Shown here one piece after another: positions 1-7,756 of a stretch of DNA of 38,473 nucleotides. Below the pieces are notes generated by a model, which saw nothing but the letters and a program-made list of their open reading frames with translations, ran no database searches and was not told where the DNA came from. The DNA is from Actinomycetes bacterium. Lineage in GTDB: Bacteria; Actinomycetota; Thermoleophilia; Miltoncostaeales; Miltoncostaeaceae. A program made the translations under genes and the position numbers. The stretch spans positions 1-38,473 of the forward strand of contig JAHEIS010000008.1 in NCBI GenBank assembly GCA_024639225.1, in the 5' to 3' direction. Numbering within the stretch: position 1 is the stretch's first letter; the number at the start of each line of letters is the position of its first letter.

Positions 1-126
1 GTTGATCTCGGCGCGGAGGTCACTCTCCTCGGTTCCGATCGGGCGGATCAGGAGCGCCCAGGCGGCGACGGCGATGATGAGAAAGCCGAGGATGATCACG
101 GCCTCGACGGGGATCTTTTTCGTCAC
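1..126 (-). CDS. pilO: PilO-like pilus alignment-complex protein (N-terminal part only)
   Basis: Only the first 42 codons lie in the window; the gene runs off the left edge. Translation from a GTG at 126 gives a short basic start (MTKK) and then one hydrophobic segment at about residues 7-26 (VEAVIILGFLIIAVAAWALL), followed by a polar stretch that looks like the start of a periplasmic coiled coil. That is the layout of PilO, the bitopic partner of PilN in the type IV pilus inner-membrane platform. The start codon overlaps the stop of the upstream PilN gene in a GTGA arrangement (123-126), so translation is coupled. The name rests on position after pilM and pilN plus the single membrane helix; the diagnostic C-terminal domain is not visible. 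Confidence 0.7.
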   Translation of the reverse strand, partial: MTKKIPVEAVIILGFLIIAVAAWALLIRPIGTEESDLRAEIN

Positions 127-1013
127 GACGTTCTCCCGGGGGTGACGGAGGCGGACACGGAGAATTGGACGACCTCGGTGTCGCCGATGAGCGTTCCGCC
201 GCTGGACTCGAGCCGGACGTCCTCGAGCTCCCGGAGGGCGCTGAGGCGCCCCATCAGGACCGCGAGGGTCTCGTGGTCATCGGCGAAGCCGTTGAGTGAG
301 ACCGAGTGCAGGCTGTCAGCCGGGTCGACAGGGGTGGCAGGCGCTACCGGCGCGGGAGCGTCGTCGCCCTCGCCCTCGCCCGTGGCCGGGGGTGGCGCCG
401 GGGCAGGGGTATCGTCGCCCGAAGGAACGGCGGTCGCCATGCTCGTGAACCAGGTCTCTTCCGGAGCCACTCGGGAGATGCTTCCGAGCACCCGGTCCCA
501 CGAGACGCGCTCGGTGAGCACGCCCGCGATCGCGGTCTCCCGAAAGAGCTGGTCGGCGAAGAGGGCGTTCTCATTCGCATCGGGGGCGGCGCCGCCGATG
601 GCCGGGGGCGGCCGCTCGAGGATCTCCTGGAGATCGTCGCGCTCGGCGATCGCGTCGTCGCGGTCACTGCTCGCGCTGACGTAGAGAAGGCCGAGGCCGG
701 CAATCCCGGCGAGCACGACGCCGACGGCGACGAGCTTGCCGACGCCGACCGTCGGGGTCTTCTCGACGACCGTGGGCTGGGGCGCCAGGTTGAACGGGCG
801 CATGAGGCCGGCGCCGACGACAGGTGCGTCAGAGCCGCGGCGGCGGCGGCGAAAGAGTGACCGGCCCGAGCGCTCGGGCCGGGGCGTGATGCTGCCTGCC
901 TCCTCCGAGACGGTGGCCGCCGACTCGTTCTCAGCGTCGACGACCTCGTCGGTCGCGGCGCCCTCGTCCTTCTTCTTGCGGCGCGGAAGCCGGAATCGGC
1001 GCTTATCGCTCAT
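123..1013 (-). CDS. pilN: PilN-like type IV pilus assembly protein
   Basis: 296 residues. Residues 1-70 form a long, very basic and acidic cytoplasmic tail; then comes MRPFNLAP (71-78), matching the conserved INLLP-type motif by which PilN docks on PilM; then one transmembrane helix (about 93-112) and a periplasmic domain. A Pro/Ala/Gly-rich insertion (about 203-235) interrupts the periplasmic part. PilN links cytoplasmic PilM to PilO and the pilus machine. Family members are usually about 180-210 residues, so this copy is enlarged by its N-terminal tail and the low-complexity insert. It overlaps PilM by 11 bases (1003-1013) and PilO by 4, as expected for subunits made in fixed ratio. The motif, helix and neighbours agree well. 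Confidence 0.85.
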   Translation of the reverse strand: MSDKRRFRLPRRKKKDEGAATDEVVDAENESAATVSEEAGSITPRPERSGRSLFRRRRRGSDAPVVGAGLMRPFNLAPQPTVVEKTPTVGVGKLVAVGVVLAGIAGLGLLYVSASSDRDDAIAERDDLQEILERPPPAIGGAAPDANENALFADQLFRETAIAGVLTERVSWDRVLGSISRVAPEETWFTSMATAVPSGDDTPAPAPPPATGEGEGDDAPAPVAPATPVDPADSLHSVSLNGFADDHETLAVLMGRLSALRELEDVRLESSGGTLIGDTEVVQFSVSASVTPGRTS

Positions 1014-2055
1014 CGGCGATCCCCAGTCCGATCGGGACGACCATGTCCGGCCCGCACTGGGCCGCGTCGTCGGAGGCGTTGTCGGGAAGGGCGTCGCCGG
1101 CTTGGGCCACGCGGAAGGGCACGCCCAGGAGGTTCGACAGCAGCTCGGGCAGTCCGGTCAGCTGAGCGGTGCCCCCGGCAATCACGAACTCGCGGATCGC
1201 CAAGGAGCCGTCGAGCCCCTGGTAGAACTCGAGCGAGGAGACGAGCTCGCTGAGGAAGTTGGAGATGGCCAGCTCGATGGCCGTGGCGACCTCGTCCTTG
1301 TCGCCGTCGGCCAGCGGACCGATCACGGCGGACCTCTTGAGCTCCTCGGCCTCATCCTCCTCCACGTCGAGCGCTTGGGCGACCGCGCGGGTCAGCGTGG
1401 CGCCGCCCCAGTCGATCACGCGCGTGAACTCACACGTCGTGCCGTCAGTGACGGCGAGGATCGTGCGTTCGGCGCCAATGGCCAGGGCGACCATCCCGGT
1501 GCCATCAGCCTCAGGTGCCTCGCGCCAGGCGGGATTGAGCGCTCGCAGGAGCGCCATCGCCTCAAGGTCGATTCCCAGCAGCGTGATGCCCGCCTCATCG
1601 CAGGCGTCGGCGAAGACTTGGACGAGGTCCTCGTAGACCACCGCGACCAGGACATCGTAGACAGCGTTGCCCTCGTCGTCGTCGCGGATCGCGAGCACAT
1701 GGTAGTCGAGTACGGCCTCTGTCACGGGAATCGGCAGGGCCTGCTGTGCCCGGAACACGACCGCGTCGCGCAGGTTCGCCGGATCCTCGACGCCTTCGAC
1801 CTCGAGCCGGCGGATACCGATGCGGTTGCTTCCGATTCCGAGGCGGACACGGTTGGTGGGCAGCTTGGCCTCGCGGAAGAAGTCGCGGAGCGCGGCGCTG
1901 AGGGCCGTGAGATCCTCGACTTCTCCGCTCCGGACCAGGCCGGGGGGCATCTTGCGGCTCGCGGCCTGCAACAGCTCGGGCTCATCACCGGGGATCACCC
2001 GGGCGGCGGCAAGGCGCGAGGACCCGATCTTCAGGCCGACAACATCGGCGGGCAT
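1003..2055 (-). CDS. pilM: PilM actin-like type IV pilus assembly ATPase
   Basis: 350 residues, soluble, no signal peptide. It begins with VVGLKIGSSRLAAARV, the phosphate-1-like strand of the FtsA/actin/HSP70 fold, and near the C-terminus has FVIAGGTAQLTGLPELLS, the adenosine-binding Gly-rich turn of PilM proteins. PilM sits at the cytoplasmic face of the pilus platform and binds the N-terminal motif of PilN. Length is typical of the family. The start is the ATG at 2055, fused to the stop of the upstream pilT in a TGATG arrangement (2053-2057), so the two are translationally coupled. In many genomes pilC lies between pilT and pilM; here it does not. Confidence 0.92.
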   Translation of the reverse strand: MPADVVGLKIGSSRLAAARVIPGDEPELLQAASRKMPPGLVRSGEVEDLTALSAALRDFFREAKLPTNRVRLGIGSNRIGIRRLEVEGVEDPANLRDAVVFRAQQALPIPVTEAVLDYHVLAIRDDDEGNAVYDVLVAVVYEDLVQVFADACDEAGITLLGIDLEAMALLRALNPAWREAPEADGTGMVALAIGAERTILAVTDGTTCEFTRVIDWGGATLTRAVAQALDVEEDEAEELKRSAVIGPLADGDKDEVATAIELAISNFLSELVSSLEFYQGLDGSLAIREFVIAGGTAQLTGLPELLSNLLGVPFRVAQAGDALPDNASDDAAQCGPDMVVPIGLGIADER

Positions 2056-3212
2056 CAGTTTCTCCCTGCAGTGCGAAGGCGCGCGGGCGCGCTTCCGCCG
2101 TTGGTGGGCGTGAACGACGACTCGCCGTCCTTGAGCAGGCCCTTGAGCTCGTCGTGGCGAGTGGTCGCCCCGAATGCGCTCTCGGGCGCGACGATTCGGC
2201 GGGACACGAGGTCGGCCAGCGACTGTTCAAGGGTCTGCATGCCCTTGTTCGAGCCGGTCTGGATCAGGGAGTAGACCTGCTCCAGCTTGGCCTGCCGGAT
2301 GAGGTTGGAGACGGCGCTGTCGGGGATCATCACCTCGACCGCGGCGACCCGGCCCGCGCGGTCGACCCGCGGGAGCAGCGTCTGGGACACGACGCCCCTG
2401 AGCGTGCCGGCGATCTGGGTGCGGATCTGCGACTGCTGGGCCGACGGGAAGACGTCGATGAGCCGGTCGACCGACGACGGGGCATCCTGGGTGTGGAGGG
2501 TGCCGAAGACGAGGTGGCCGGTCTCGGCGGCGGTGAGCGCGATCGCGATGGTCTCGAGGTCGCGCATCTCGCCGAGGAGGATCACGTCCGGGTCCTGGCG
2601 CAGCGCACCCCGCAGCGCCTCGGAGAATCCGGCGGCGTCGGTGCCGACCTCGCGCTGATTGATCATCGCGGTGCGGTGCTGGTGCACGAACTCGACCGGA
2701 TCCTCGATCGTGATGATGTGACACGGACGCGTGCGGTTGATCAGGTCGATCAACGAGGCGAGCGTCGTCGACTTGCCTGAACCGGTGGCTCCCGTGACGA
2801 GGACGAGCCCGCGCGGGAGCTTGGCGAACGAGGCGATCGACTCGGGCAGACCGAGCTCCTCGACGGGGACGATCTCGTCGGGGATGACGCGGAACGCCGC
2901 GCTCAGCGACTCGCGCTGGAAGTAGCTGTTCACACGGAAGCGGGCGACGCCCGGCAGGGCGTAGGAGAAGTCGACCTGGCGGTCGTTCTCGAGCGTGGAC
3001 TGGAGGCGGCTGCCGAGAATCCGGTAAAGCAGGGTCTCAGTGCCCTCCGGCCCGAGCTTCTCGTAGCCGTCCATCGTCCTGAGGTCGCCGTTGACGCGCA
3101 TCTGCGGCGGAAGGCCCGCCGTGATGTGGAGGTCGGATGCGCCCATCTCCACGGCTTGTGCGAGGAGGACCTCGACGGACATCTGGCTCTGGTCTGTGGG
3201 TTCGGTGCTCAC
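2055..3212 (-). CDS. pilT: PilT twitching-motility retraction ATPase (copy 1)
   Basis: 385 residues. An N-terminal PAS-like domain with the ASDLHIT motif (about 25-31) precedes the RecA-like core: Walker A GATGSGKST (141-149), Asp box IITIEDPVEF (166-175), Walker B DVILLGEMRD (209-218) and His box TGHLVFGTLHT (231-241). The C-terminus contains the PilT-type segment LIRQAKLEQVYSLIQTG followed by GMQTLEQSL. These features place it with PilT, the hexameric motor that depolymerises the pilus, rather than with PilB, because the N-terminal MshEN domain and the zinc-binding Cys pairs are absent. The GTG start at 3212 has only a weak Shine-Dalgarno. It leads the pilT-pilM-pilN-pilO unit and is divergent from the main pilin. 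Confidence 0.93.
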   Translation of the reverse strand: MSTEPTDQSQMSVEVLLAQAVEMGASDLHITAGLPPQMRVNGDLRTMDGYEKLGPEGTETLLYRILGSRLQSTLENDRQVDFSYALPGVARFRVNSYFQRESLSAAFRVIPDEIVPVEELGLPESIASFAKLPRGLVLVTGATGSGKSTTLASLIDLINRTRPCHIITIEDPVEFVHQHRTAMINQREVGTDAAGFSEALRGALRQDPDVILLGEMRDLETIAIALTAAETGHLVFGTLHTQDAPSSVDRLIDVFPSAQQSQIRTQIAGTLRGVVSQTLLPRVDRAGRVAAVEVMIPDSAVSNLIRQAKLEQVYSLIQTGSNKGMQTLEQSLADLVSRRIVAPESAFGATTRHDELKGLLKDGESSFTPTNGGSAPARLRTAGRN

Positions 3213-3413
3213 GGGTCTTTCTCGGGAGACGTGCCGGCGGGGGGTTTCCCGCGACGGTCCAGGTATCGGCAGCGCGATACCCGACCTGAAGCAGGCGCCT
3301 CAGGAGAGTGACGGCCCGGGTGGGCAGTCCCTCTAGATCGGCTCATCCGACTCAAGGTCGCCCTGATGGGGGCCGATCACCCGAGAGTCAAGCCCGATCC
3401 ACGGGCACCCCTG

Positions 3414-3421
3414 ACAAGGAG
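3414..3421 (+). promoter_or_regulatory. Pilin ribosome-binding site overlapping a CsrA-type motif
   Basis: ACAAGGAG lies 12 bases before the pilin ATG. AAGGAG is the ribosome-binding site and decides the start at 3434. The ACAAGGA part matches the core of the CsrA target consensus (ACARGGA), so CsrA, encoded at 13319-13522, could block translation here. Regulation by CsrA is an inference from the motif alone; no clear hairpin presenting the GGA was seen. Confidence 0.45.
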
Positions 3422-3433
3422 CACATCGTTCTC

Positions 3434-3817
3434 ATGATTCAGAAGCTCAAGGAGCGCATCGCCGCGCTTCGTTCCGAAGACGGGTTCACGCTCACCGAGC
3501 TGCTCGTCGTGATCATGATCATCGGCATCCTGCTGGCGATCGCCATTCCGTCCTACCTCGGCTTCCGCCAGGACGCCAATGAAACCGCGGCGCAGTCCAA
3601 CGTCCGCGCCGCCATCCCCGCCGTCGAGACCTACTTCGCCGACAACGGCACCTACGTCGGCATGGACCTCGCCGCCCTCCAGGCGATCGACGCCGGTATC
3701 CCGGCCATCACGATCGCCTCGGCCGCGGCGAACACGTACTGCGTCGAGATCACCAACGGTGGTCAGACTGCCAGCAAGGACGGCCCCCAGGCCGCCATCG
3801 CTCTCGCCGCCTGTTAG
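3434..3817 (+). CDS. pilA: Type IV pilin, probable major subunit
   Basis: 127 residues from the ATG at 3434, chosen for the AAGGAG at 3416-3421 and because it gives a normal 17-residue leader. The leader ends in Gly17, and the mature protein starts FTLTELLVVIMIIGILLAIA with Glu at mature position 5, the classic class III signal cut and N-methylated by PilD. The hydrophobic helix is followed by a small globular head with a single Cys within the head (TYCVEI) and a second as the last residue (ALAAC), which could form a C-terminal disulfide loop. It stands alone on the plus strand between divergent pilT and its own strong terminator, as expected for a highly expressed major pilin. The small size resembles PilA/GspG-like pilins. 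Confidence 0.9.
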   Translation: MIQKLKERIAALRSEDGFTLTELLVVIMIIGILLAIAIPSYLGFRQDANETAAQSNVRAAIPAVETYFADNGTYVGMDLAALQAIDAGIPAITIASAAANTYCVEITNGGQTASKDGPQAAIALAAC

Positions 3818-3840
3818 GCCTGAGCACTCAGTAGTCACCT

Positions 3841-3874
3841 CAGAGGGCGCGGTCTCCGCGCCCTCTGTCGTTTT
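3841..3874 (+). terminator. Strong intrinsic terminator after the pilin gene
   Basis: A perfect 12-bp stem (CAGAGGGCGCGG, 3841-3852, pairing with 3856-3867) with a 3-base loop is followed by TCGTTTT. It starts 23 bases after the pilin stop codon and precedes the next gene, so the pilin should be made from a monocistronic mRNA. Confidence 0.88.
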
Positions 3875-3916
3875 CCCCTCAAGTTGCCCAACTCTTGAGC
3901 CGATCAGTGGAGTGAG

Positions 3917-4456
3917 ATGTCTACTCAAAACGCAAAGAAAACGGGCCTGAGCCTGTGCGTCGTCGCCGCCGCCGCGGCAGCCTTCGCGGCCGCCGGCCCG
4001 GCGCTGACCGCGGACGACGATCCCGTCCCCGCCCCGACCCCCTCCGCCGTCGCTCCCGAGCTGCCCAAGACGCCGCCCGTCCTGGTCAAGGCGATCCGCC
4101 AGAACCAGGTGACGGTCGTGGCGATCCACGCCACAAACGCGATCTTCGACGAGCTCGCCCTACGCGAGGCACGCGCCGGCGCCGCTCGGGCGTCCGCCAA
4201 ATTCATGACCATCGACACGCGTAAGGAGAAGGTGATCGCGGCGTGGGTCAAGCGCTACCCGCAAGTCACCGGCTCCCCCACCATCCTCGTGTTTGGTCGC
4301 GGCTCTGAGGAGCCGATCAGCAGTCTGACGATCTACAGCGACCGCGAGGTCGTCGCGCAGGCGGTCACCAACGCCCGCGTCCGCGTGATCGCCGCCGCCC
4401 AGCGCAAGGCCAAGGCCAAGGCGAAGAACGCCCAGAAGAACACGAGCAAGGGCTGA
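3917..4456 (+). CDS. Exported thioredoxin-fold-like protein without CXXC
   Basis: 179 residues. A signal peptide (basic start, Ala-rich hydrophobic core to about residue 31) leads into a Pro-rich linker and then a domain resembling the thioredoxin fold: a strand QVTVVAIHATNA, a helix, a second strand KFMTIDT, and a GSPTILVF segment carrying the cis-Pro expected of the fold. The redox CXXC that normally follows the first strand is absent (NAIFDEL is there instead), so a dithiol oxidoreductase activity is unlikely. The tail is Lys/Ala-rich and very basic. Start ATG has GGAG four bases upstream. It follows the pilin terminator, and an imperfect inverted repeat CTCAAG/CTTGAG (3878-3899) sits before it. 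Fold assignment is by pattern only; function unknown, a pilus or envelope role is suggested only by position. Confidence 0.7.
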   Translation: MSTQNAKKTGLSLCVVAAAAAAFAAAGPALTADDDPVPAPTPSAVAPELPKTPPVLVKAIRQNQVTVVAIHATNAIFDELALREARAGAARASAKFMTIDTRKEKVIAAWVKRYPQVTGSPTILVFGRGSEEPISSLTIYSDREVVAQAVTNARVRVIAAAQRKAKAKAKNAQKNTSKG

Positions 4457-4490
4457 CCCCCGCCTCACGCCTCAGAGGCGCCCGGCACAG

Positions 4491-4514
4491 CGAGCCACCC
4501 CACGGGGTGGCTCG
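4491..4514 (+). terminator. Hairpin terminator after the thioredoxin-like gene
   Basis: An 11-bp perfect inverted repeat (CGAGCCACCCC pairing with GGGGTGGCTCG) with a very short loop starts 34 bases after the stop codon. The following TGTCGTTGT has few consecutive T, so termination may be only partial. Confidence 0.6.
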
Positions 4515-5299
4515 TGTCGTTGTGGACCGGACGACCGCTCGCGGGTTTCCTGCCCGGTGAGCGCCTTGCCGAGATGCAAGCCCCCCAACGCGAGCGCCAT
4601 ACCGGCGAAGGCGCGGGCGGCACGGCAGAGCAGATTCACCCCGCATCTCCTGGCCGTCCTCGCCGGAGACGGAGTCCCCACCGCCCGAGGTCGCCAACCC
4701 GTCGTCGGCGCGGCGCACGAGAGGACCGTGGCGATGCCAGCGGTCGCGCCATCGATGGCGGTCGTGTGATGCCCCAGCGAGACGCCGAGACCTCGATCGG
4801 CCGGTGGGGACTCGGCGCCGGGTGTCCCTGAACCTCGCCGCCGCCGGGCAGGAGGCTTCGGGGGTTCCGCGAGCGCCGTGGTGCGTATCCCGTCGGCCGG
4901 GTGATCAGAGACGACCGCCCTGGTGGTCCCCGCGGCGTGGGATTTGAGCGTGCGGCTCTCGGGCGCAGCGCGAGTCTCCCGCGGTGGACGAGGCGTTCTA
5001 CCCCGTCCCCGGGCCGGCTTGAGGACCAGATCGCGACGTCACCGGCTCCTCTGACCGCGTCGCGTTGATCGTCACCTGCCAAGCCATCGGCGACCGCTCA
5101 CGGCTCGTGTCTGCCGAGCCGACGGGGGCTGCGTCAACCGCGACGCACCCGGCGTTCGGGGATGAGCGTTCGCCGGCGGCGCGTCGACCGATGCACTGCG
5201 CATACACTCGCCGCGCCGCAACCGGAACGACCGGACCGGACACCGGCACGACCGGAGCGCTGAGCTCGTGTCACGCCCGACTGGTGGGCGAGCGGCTGC
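4515..5299. other. 785-base stretch without an intact gene, possibly decayed coding DNA
   Basis: No frame here gives a protein I would accept. On the minus strand, short segments with the high third-position GC of real genes occur in different frames: one at about 4515-4640 encodes a membrane-helix-like AFAGMALALGGLHLGKALTG, others at about 4950-5090. This would fit one or two genes broken by frameshifts downstream of pilB, but in GC-rich DNA open frames also arise by chance. A run of CCGG-containing short repeats lies at about 5219-5262. No tRNA or obvious structured RNA was seen. Confidence 0.3.
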
Positions 5300-6925
5300 T
5301 CAGCCTTCGGTGATGACCCGGCCGAGTTCCTCGAGAGAGGTCTCACCGTTGATCACCAGGCTCAGGCCGGCCTCCCAGAGGGTGGCCATGCCCTTGCGGC
5401 GCGCGGCCTCCTCGATGACGTCGCGGTTCGCCGAGGAGGATGCGAGACGTTCCATCTCGTCGTCCATCGCCATGAACTGGTACACGCCCGTCCGGCCCTT
5501 GTAGCCGCTCTTGCCGCAGGAGGAACACCCGCCGGCCCGCTGGATCGGTCCGGGGAGTCCGTCGGGGGCGACCGCGGCGAAACCGGCCGCCTCGATCTCG
5601 GCCTCGTTCGGCTCGTACGGTTGCTTGCACTGGTCACACAGTCGGCGCACGAGGCGCTGCGCGAGGACGCCGCTGACGGCCGCGCCGACGAGAAAGGGCT
5701 CGACGCCCATCTCGGTCAGGCGGGTGATGGCGCCCGGGGCGTCGTTGGTGTGGAGCGTCGAGAGGACGAGGTGGCCGGTGAGGGCCGCCTCGATCGAGAT
5801 CTGGGCCGTCTCGCCGTCGCGGACCTCACCCACCATCACGATGTCCGGGTCGGAGCGCAGGATCGAGCGGAGCGCGGAGGCGAAGGTCAGGCCGGCCCGG
5901 GCGAGCACCTGGACCTGGTTGACGCCGTCGATGCGGTACTCGACCGGGTCCTCGACGGTGATGATGTTCCGCTCGGGCGTGTTGACCAGCCCGAGGCCCG
6001 CGTACAGGGTCGTGGACTTACCGGATCCCGTCGGGCCCGTGACGAGCAGGGCGCCGGTCGGCGTGGCCAGCAGATCGCGGACGCCGTTGAGGGGATCGGG
6101 GGGCAAGCCGAGGTTGTCGAGCGTCGGCGAGGACCGGCTCTTGTCGATGAGCCGCATGACGATCTTCTCGCCCTCGACGGTGGGAAGGCTGGCGACACGG
6201 ATGTCGAGCGCCCGGCCGGCCGACTCGCTGCTCAGCGAGATGCGCCCGTCCTGCGGCTTGCGCCGCTCGGCGATGTCAAGCTTCGCCTTCACCTTGATGA
6301 GGGTCGTCAGCCCCTCGGAGAGGCGCTTGGGGACGCGCTGCGTCTCGGCGAGGACGCCGTCGACGCGCAGCCGGACGACCATGGCGTCGGCCCGTGGCTC
6401 GAAGTGGATGTCGCTCGCCCCCGCCTCGGCGGCCTCGAGGATGACGGCATTGAGCAGGCGCGCCATGGGCGCGTCGTCCTCCGGGACGACCGTGGGGCCG
6501 CCGTCGTCGTCGTCCGGGGAGTCGAATTCGATGTCATCGATCAGGCCCCGACGCTTGTTCGCGGCCGTCTCCTGGTTGAGCTTCTCGAGCTCCTCCTCGA
6601 TGAGATCCGGCTGGGCGATCCCGAGAACGAGGGGCAGCCGCGACACCAGCCGGAGCTCGTCGAGAGCGAGGACGTTGCTGGGGTCGGCGACGGCGACGTA
6701 GAGCTTCTGGTTGTCCAGGCGATACGGAAGTGCGTGGGCGGACACGAGGACACTGATGGGCAACGACGTCGCCGCCACCCGGTCGATGCTGATCTCGTCG
6801 AGCTCGACGAGGGGCAGGCCGTAGCGGCGGGCCAGATCGTTGCGGTTGTCGACGACGCTCGGAACGGCGGCGGCGGCGGTCTCCTCGGCGGCGATCTCCG
6901 GGCCGTTGTCGGGCAGGTCGCTCAT
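5300..6925 (-). CDS. pilB: PilB type IV pilus extension ATPase
   Basis: 541 residues. The N-terminal part (about 28-115) is an MshEN/T2SSE-N domain (RYGLPLVELDE, ADPSNVLALDE), as in PilB/GspE. The ATPase core follows: SDIHFEP (171-177), Walker A GPTGSGKST (297-305), Asp box IITVEDPVEY (321-330), Walker B DIVMVGEVRD (361-370), His box TGHLVLSTLHTND (383-395), and the PilB-specific zinc site Cys430/Cys433 and Cys467/Cys470. This is the hexameric motor that drives pilus growth, opposing PilT. The start ATG at 6925 overlaps the stop of pilD (TGATG), so the two are coupled. It is the last gene of the operon beginning at 12453. Confidence 0.95.
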   Translation of the reverse strand: MSDLPDNGPEIAAEETAAAAVPSVVDNRNDLARRYGLPLVELDEISIDRVAATSLPISVLVSAHALPYRLDNQKLYVAVADPSNVLALDELRLVSRLPLVLGIAQPDLIEEELEKLNQETAANKRRGLIDDIEFDSPDDDDGGPTVVPEDDAPMARLLNAVILEAAEAGASDIHFEPRADAMVVRLRVDGVLAETQRVPKRLSEGLTTLIKVKAKLDIAERRKPQDGRISLSSESAGRALDIRVASLPTVEGEKIVMRLIDKSRSSPTLDNLGLPPDPLNGVRDLLATPTGALLVTGPTGSGKSTTLYAGLGLVNTPERNIITVEDPVEYRIDGVNQVQVLARAGLTFASALRSILRSDPDIVMVGEVRDGETAQISIEAALTGHLVLSTLHTNDAPGAITRLTEMGVEPFLVGAAVSGVLAQRLVRRLCDQCKQPYEPNEAEIEAAGFAAVAPDGLPGPIQRAGGCSSCGKSGYKGRTGVYQFMAMDDEMERLASSSANRDVIEEAARRKGMATLWEAGLSLVINGETSLEELGRVITEG

Positions 6926-7680
6926 CAGCCGAACAGTCCGAGGTAGGAGCTCTGGATCGACGCGCCCCAGAAGGCGGCGATGACGGCGCCCGCGCTCAGA
7001 AAGGGCGCGAGCGGGATGCGGACCTTGCGTCCGGCGGCGCCCCGCGCGAGGACGATGCCGATGCCGACGAGGGCGGCGACGATGATGCCGATGAGCATGG
7101 CCACGGCGACGGTCGCGCCGAGGCCGATGCCGAGCAGGAGGGCGAGCTTGACGTCACCCATGCCCATGCCCCCGGGCTTGATGAGCGCGGCGACGTAGAG
7201 GTACCCGGCGGCGCCGAGGCCGGCCAGGCCGAATTCGAGCCAGCGGTCGGGGGCAAGGACGAGCTGGGCGGCCAGCACGAGGAGGATCAGCGGCAGCAGG
7301 ATCTTGTTGGGGATGATCCGGTAGTCGATGTCGATCGCCGAGAGCACGACGAGCCCGCTCAGCAGGACGATCATCACAGCGGCTTCGTACGTGAGGCCGA
7401 AGCGCCAGACCGCGCCGGCCCACAGGGCCCCGGTCAGCGCCTCGACGACCGGGTAGCGGGCGGAAATGGACGCCGAGCAGTCGCGGCAGCGCCCGCGCAG
7501 CACCAGCCATGAGACGACGGGGACGTTGTCCCACGGACGCACGGCATGGCCACAGGCGGGACAGGCCGAGCCGGGACTCACGATCGACACCCCCCGGGGA
7601 ACCCGGGCGGCGACGACATTGAGAAAGCTGCCGACGAGCAGACCGAACAGGCCGGCCACGATGACGGTCAGGGGATCCAT
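6925..7680 (-). CDS. pilD: PilD prepilin peptidase / N-methyltransferase
   Basis: 251 residues, integral membrane protein with about seven hydrophobic segments. The cytoplasmic loop carries two CXXC pairs (Cys40/43, Cys65/68) typical of bifunctional prepilin peptidases, and the aspartate-protease residues are present in SAIDIDYRIIPN (Asp117/Asp119) and GMGMGDVKL (Asp176). It cleaves the leader of pilins after Gly and methylates the new N-terminus; substrates in this window are the pilin at 3434 and the minor pilins at 7757 and 9244. The ATG at 7680 is preceded by GAGGA. A strong hairpin (7718-7751) separates it from the upstream minor pilin gene. Confidence 0.95.
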   Translation of the reverse strand: MDPLTVIVAGLFGLLVGSFLNVVAARVPRGVSIVSPGSACPACGHAVRPWDNVPVVSWLVLRGRCRDCSASISARYPVVEALTGALWAGAVWRFGLTYEAAVMIVLLSGLVVLSAIDIDYRIIPNKILLPLILLVLAAQLVLAPDRWLEFGLAGLGAAGYLYVAALIKPGGMGMGDVKLALLLGIGLGATVAVAMLIGIIVAALVGIGIVLARGAAGRKVRIPLAPFLSAGAVIAAFWGASIQSSYLGLFG

Positions 7681-7717
7681 TACTTCCTCTATCGGCGCTA
7701 CGGCGACGAGATAAAGC

Positions 7718-7751
7718 GCCGAGGGCCCGTCCGGTCGGACGGGCCCTCGGC
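7718..7751 (-). terminator. Intra-operon hairpin between minor pilin and pilD
   Basis: A perfect 16-bp inverted repeat (7718-7733 with 7736-7751) lies just after the stop of the minor pilin gene. On the minus strand it is followed by CTTTATC, a short T-rich run. It can act as a terminator or as an attenuator that lowers pilD-pilB transcription relative to the upstream genes; only about 37 bases remain before the pilD start, so a separate promoter has little room. Confidence 0.7.
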
Positions 7752-7756
7752 GAGGC

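Noticed and set aside
736-2274. Long plus-strand open frame opposite pilM and pilN
   Set aside because: Opposite strand of well-supported genes; its translation is low-complexity and matches no family. Same for the long frames opposite mfd (20673-23048), L25 (23975-25792), pilB (5621-6946) and ctaG (30486-31682).
3213-3433. Sigma-54 promoter for the pilin gene
   Set aside because: No GG-N10-GC pair with the right flanks was found in the 221 bases before the pilin; only weak TAGATC-like -10 candidates.
5219-5262. CCGG-rich short repeats as a CRISPR or phage attachment site
   Set aside because: Units are 4-8 bases, irregular, with no spacers or adjacent cas or integrase genes.
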